Origin: Bacillus sp. SM2101
Lineage (GTDB): Bacteria > Bacillota > Bacilli > Bacillales > SM2101
Length of the DNA stretch: 64,000 nt
Reading direction: 5' to 3'
Assembly: GCF_018588585.1 (NCBI RefSeq)
Contig: NZ_JAEUFG010000012.1
Coordinates: 62,001 to 126,000, forward strand
Both the position numbers and the translations under genes were made by a program. Positions 63,972-64,000 of the stretch are shown piece after piece. The notes under the pieces were generated by a model, which saw only the letters and a list, made by a program, of their open reading frames with translations, had not been told where the DNA came from and searched no databases. How positions within the stretch are numbered: position 1 is the first letter of the stretch; every line of letters starts with the position of its first letter.

Positions 63972-64000
63972 TTTTTCAACTCCAACTCCAAAATAGAAAC

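Overview
The window looks like the chromosome of a low-GC, spore-forming Bacillaceae, probably an alkaliphile of the Alkalihalobacillus/Halalkalibacter type. This rests on strong GGAGG-type ribosome binding sites, frequent GTG/TTG starts, a sporulation-type diadenylate cyclase (CdaS), a near-consensus CcpA cre box, and two secreted GH81 beta-1,3-glucanases, one with the GH81-CBM6-CBM56 plan known from Bacillus halodurans. The genus is an inference. No rRNA, tRNA or CRISPR array was seen.

Layout. (1) 0-6 kb: a tight, very AT-rich accessory operon (TPR protein, VOC protein, MATE exporter, cytoplasmic PQQ-type propeller) followed by an orphan class III aminotransferase of the diaminobutyrate type. 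It looks like the edge of a specialised-metabolite or peptide locus. (2) 6-15 kb: mobile and decayed DNA. It holds a lipoprotein, several small or broken ORFs, two serine-recombinase operons (small ORF plus two large serine recombinases; small ORF plus one), an AATAACCGC repeat array between them, and remnants of an IS3 helper ORF and a DUF5655 gene. (3) 15-28 kb: a defence-like island. It has a two-gene HEPN/DUF5677-like plus ORC/CDC6-type ATPase pair, a composition-shifted katG, and a NUDIX - PLD/helicase(DUF3427) - McrB - McrC run, closed by a 14-unit 21-bp tandem repeat.

(4) 28-41 kb: host-type genes. A Crp/Fnr regulator, a DUF4386 protein and a UMF1-type MFS transporter precede a complete monosaccharide (xylose-type) uptake and sensing locus on the minus strand. 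That locus comprises a periplasmic sensor protein, a LytS/YesM-type kinase and a YesN-type regulator, then two sugar-binding lipoproteins, an ATPase and a permease. A cre box lies before the second binding protein, and a hairpin separates it from the ATPase gene. (5) 41-64 kb: cell-surface and housekeeping genes. These include a polysaccharide deacetylase with a coiled-coil partner and a PlcR-like HTH-TPR regulator divergent from an unlisted 44-residue secreted peptide gene, which together form a candidate quorum-sensing pair. They are followed by GH81 no. 1, an RlmI-type methyltransferase, an OFA-family MFS protein, an SDR, an alpha/beta hydrolase, a TIMP/NTR-like surface protein, CdaS, a second MFS exporter, GH81 no. 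2 and a LOG-family protein.

A dispersed repeat of about 120-150 bp with imperfect inverted ends occurs at least six times between 41 and 58.3 kb. I saw no copy in the first 40 kb, which fits the idea that the left part is younger, acquired DNA. The most promising leads are the peptide/regulator pair beside a secreted glucanase, the HEPN-like/ORC-ATPase pair, and the recombinase operons with their repeat array.
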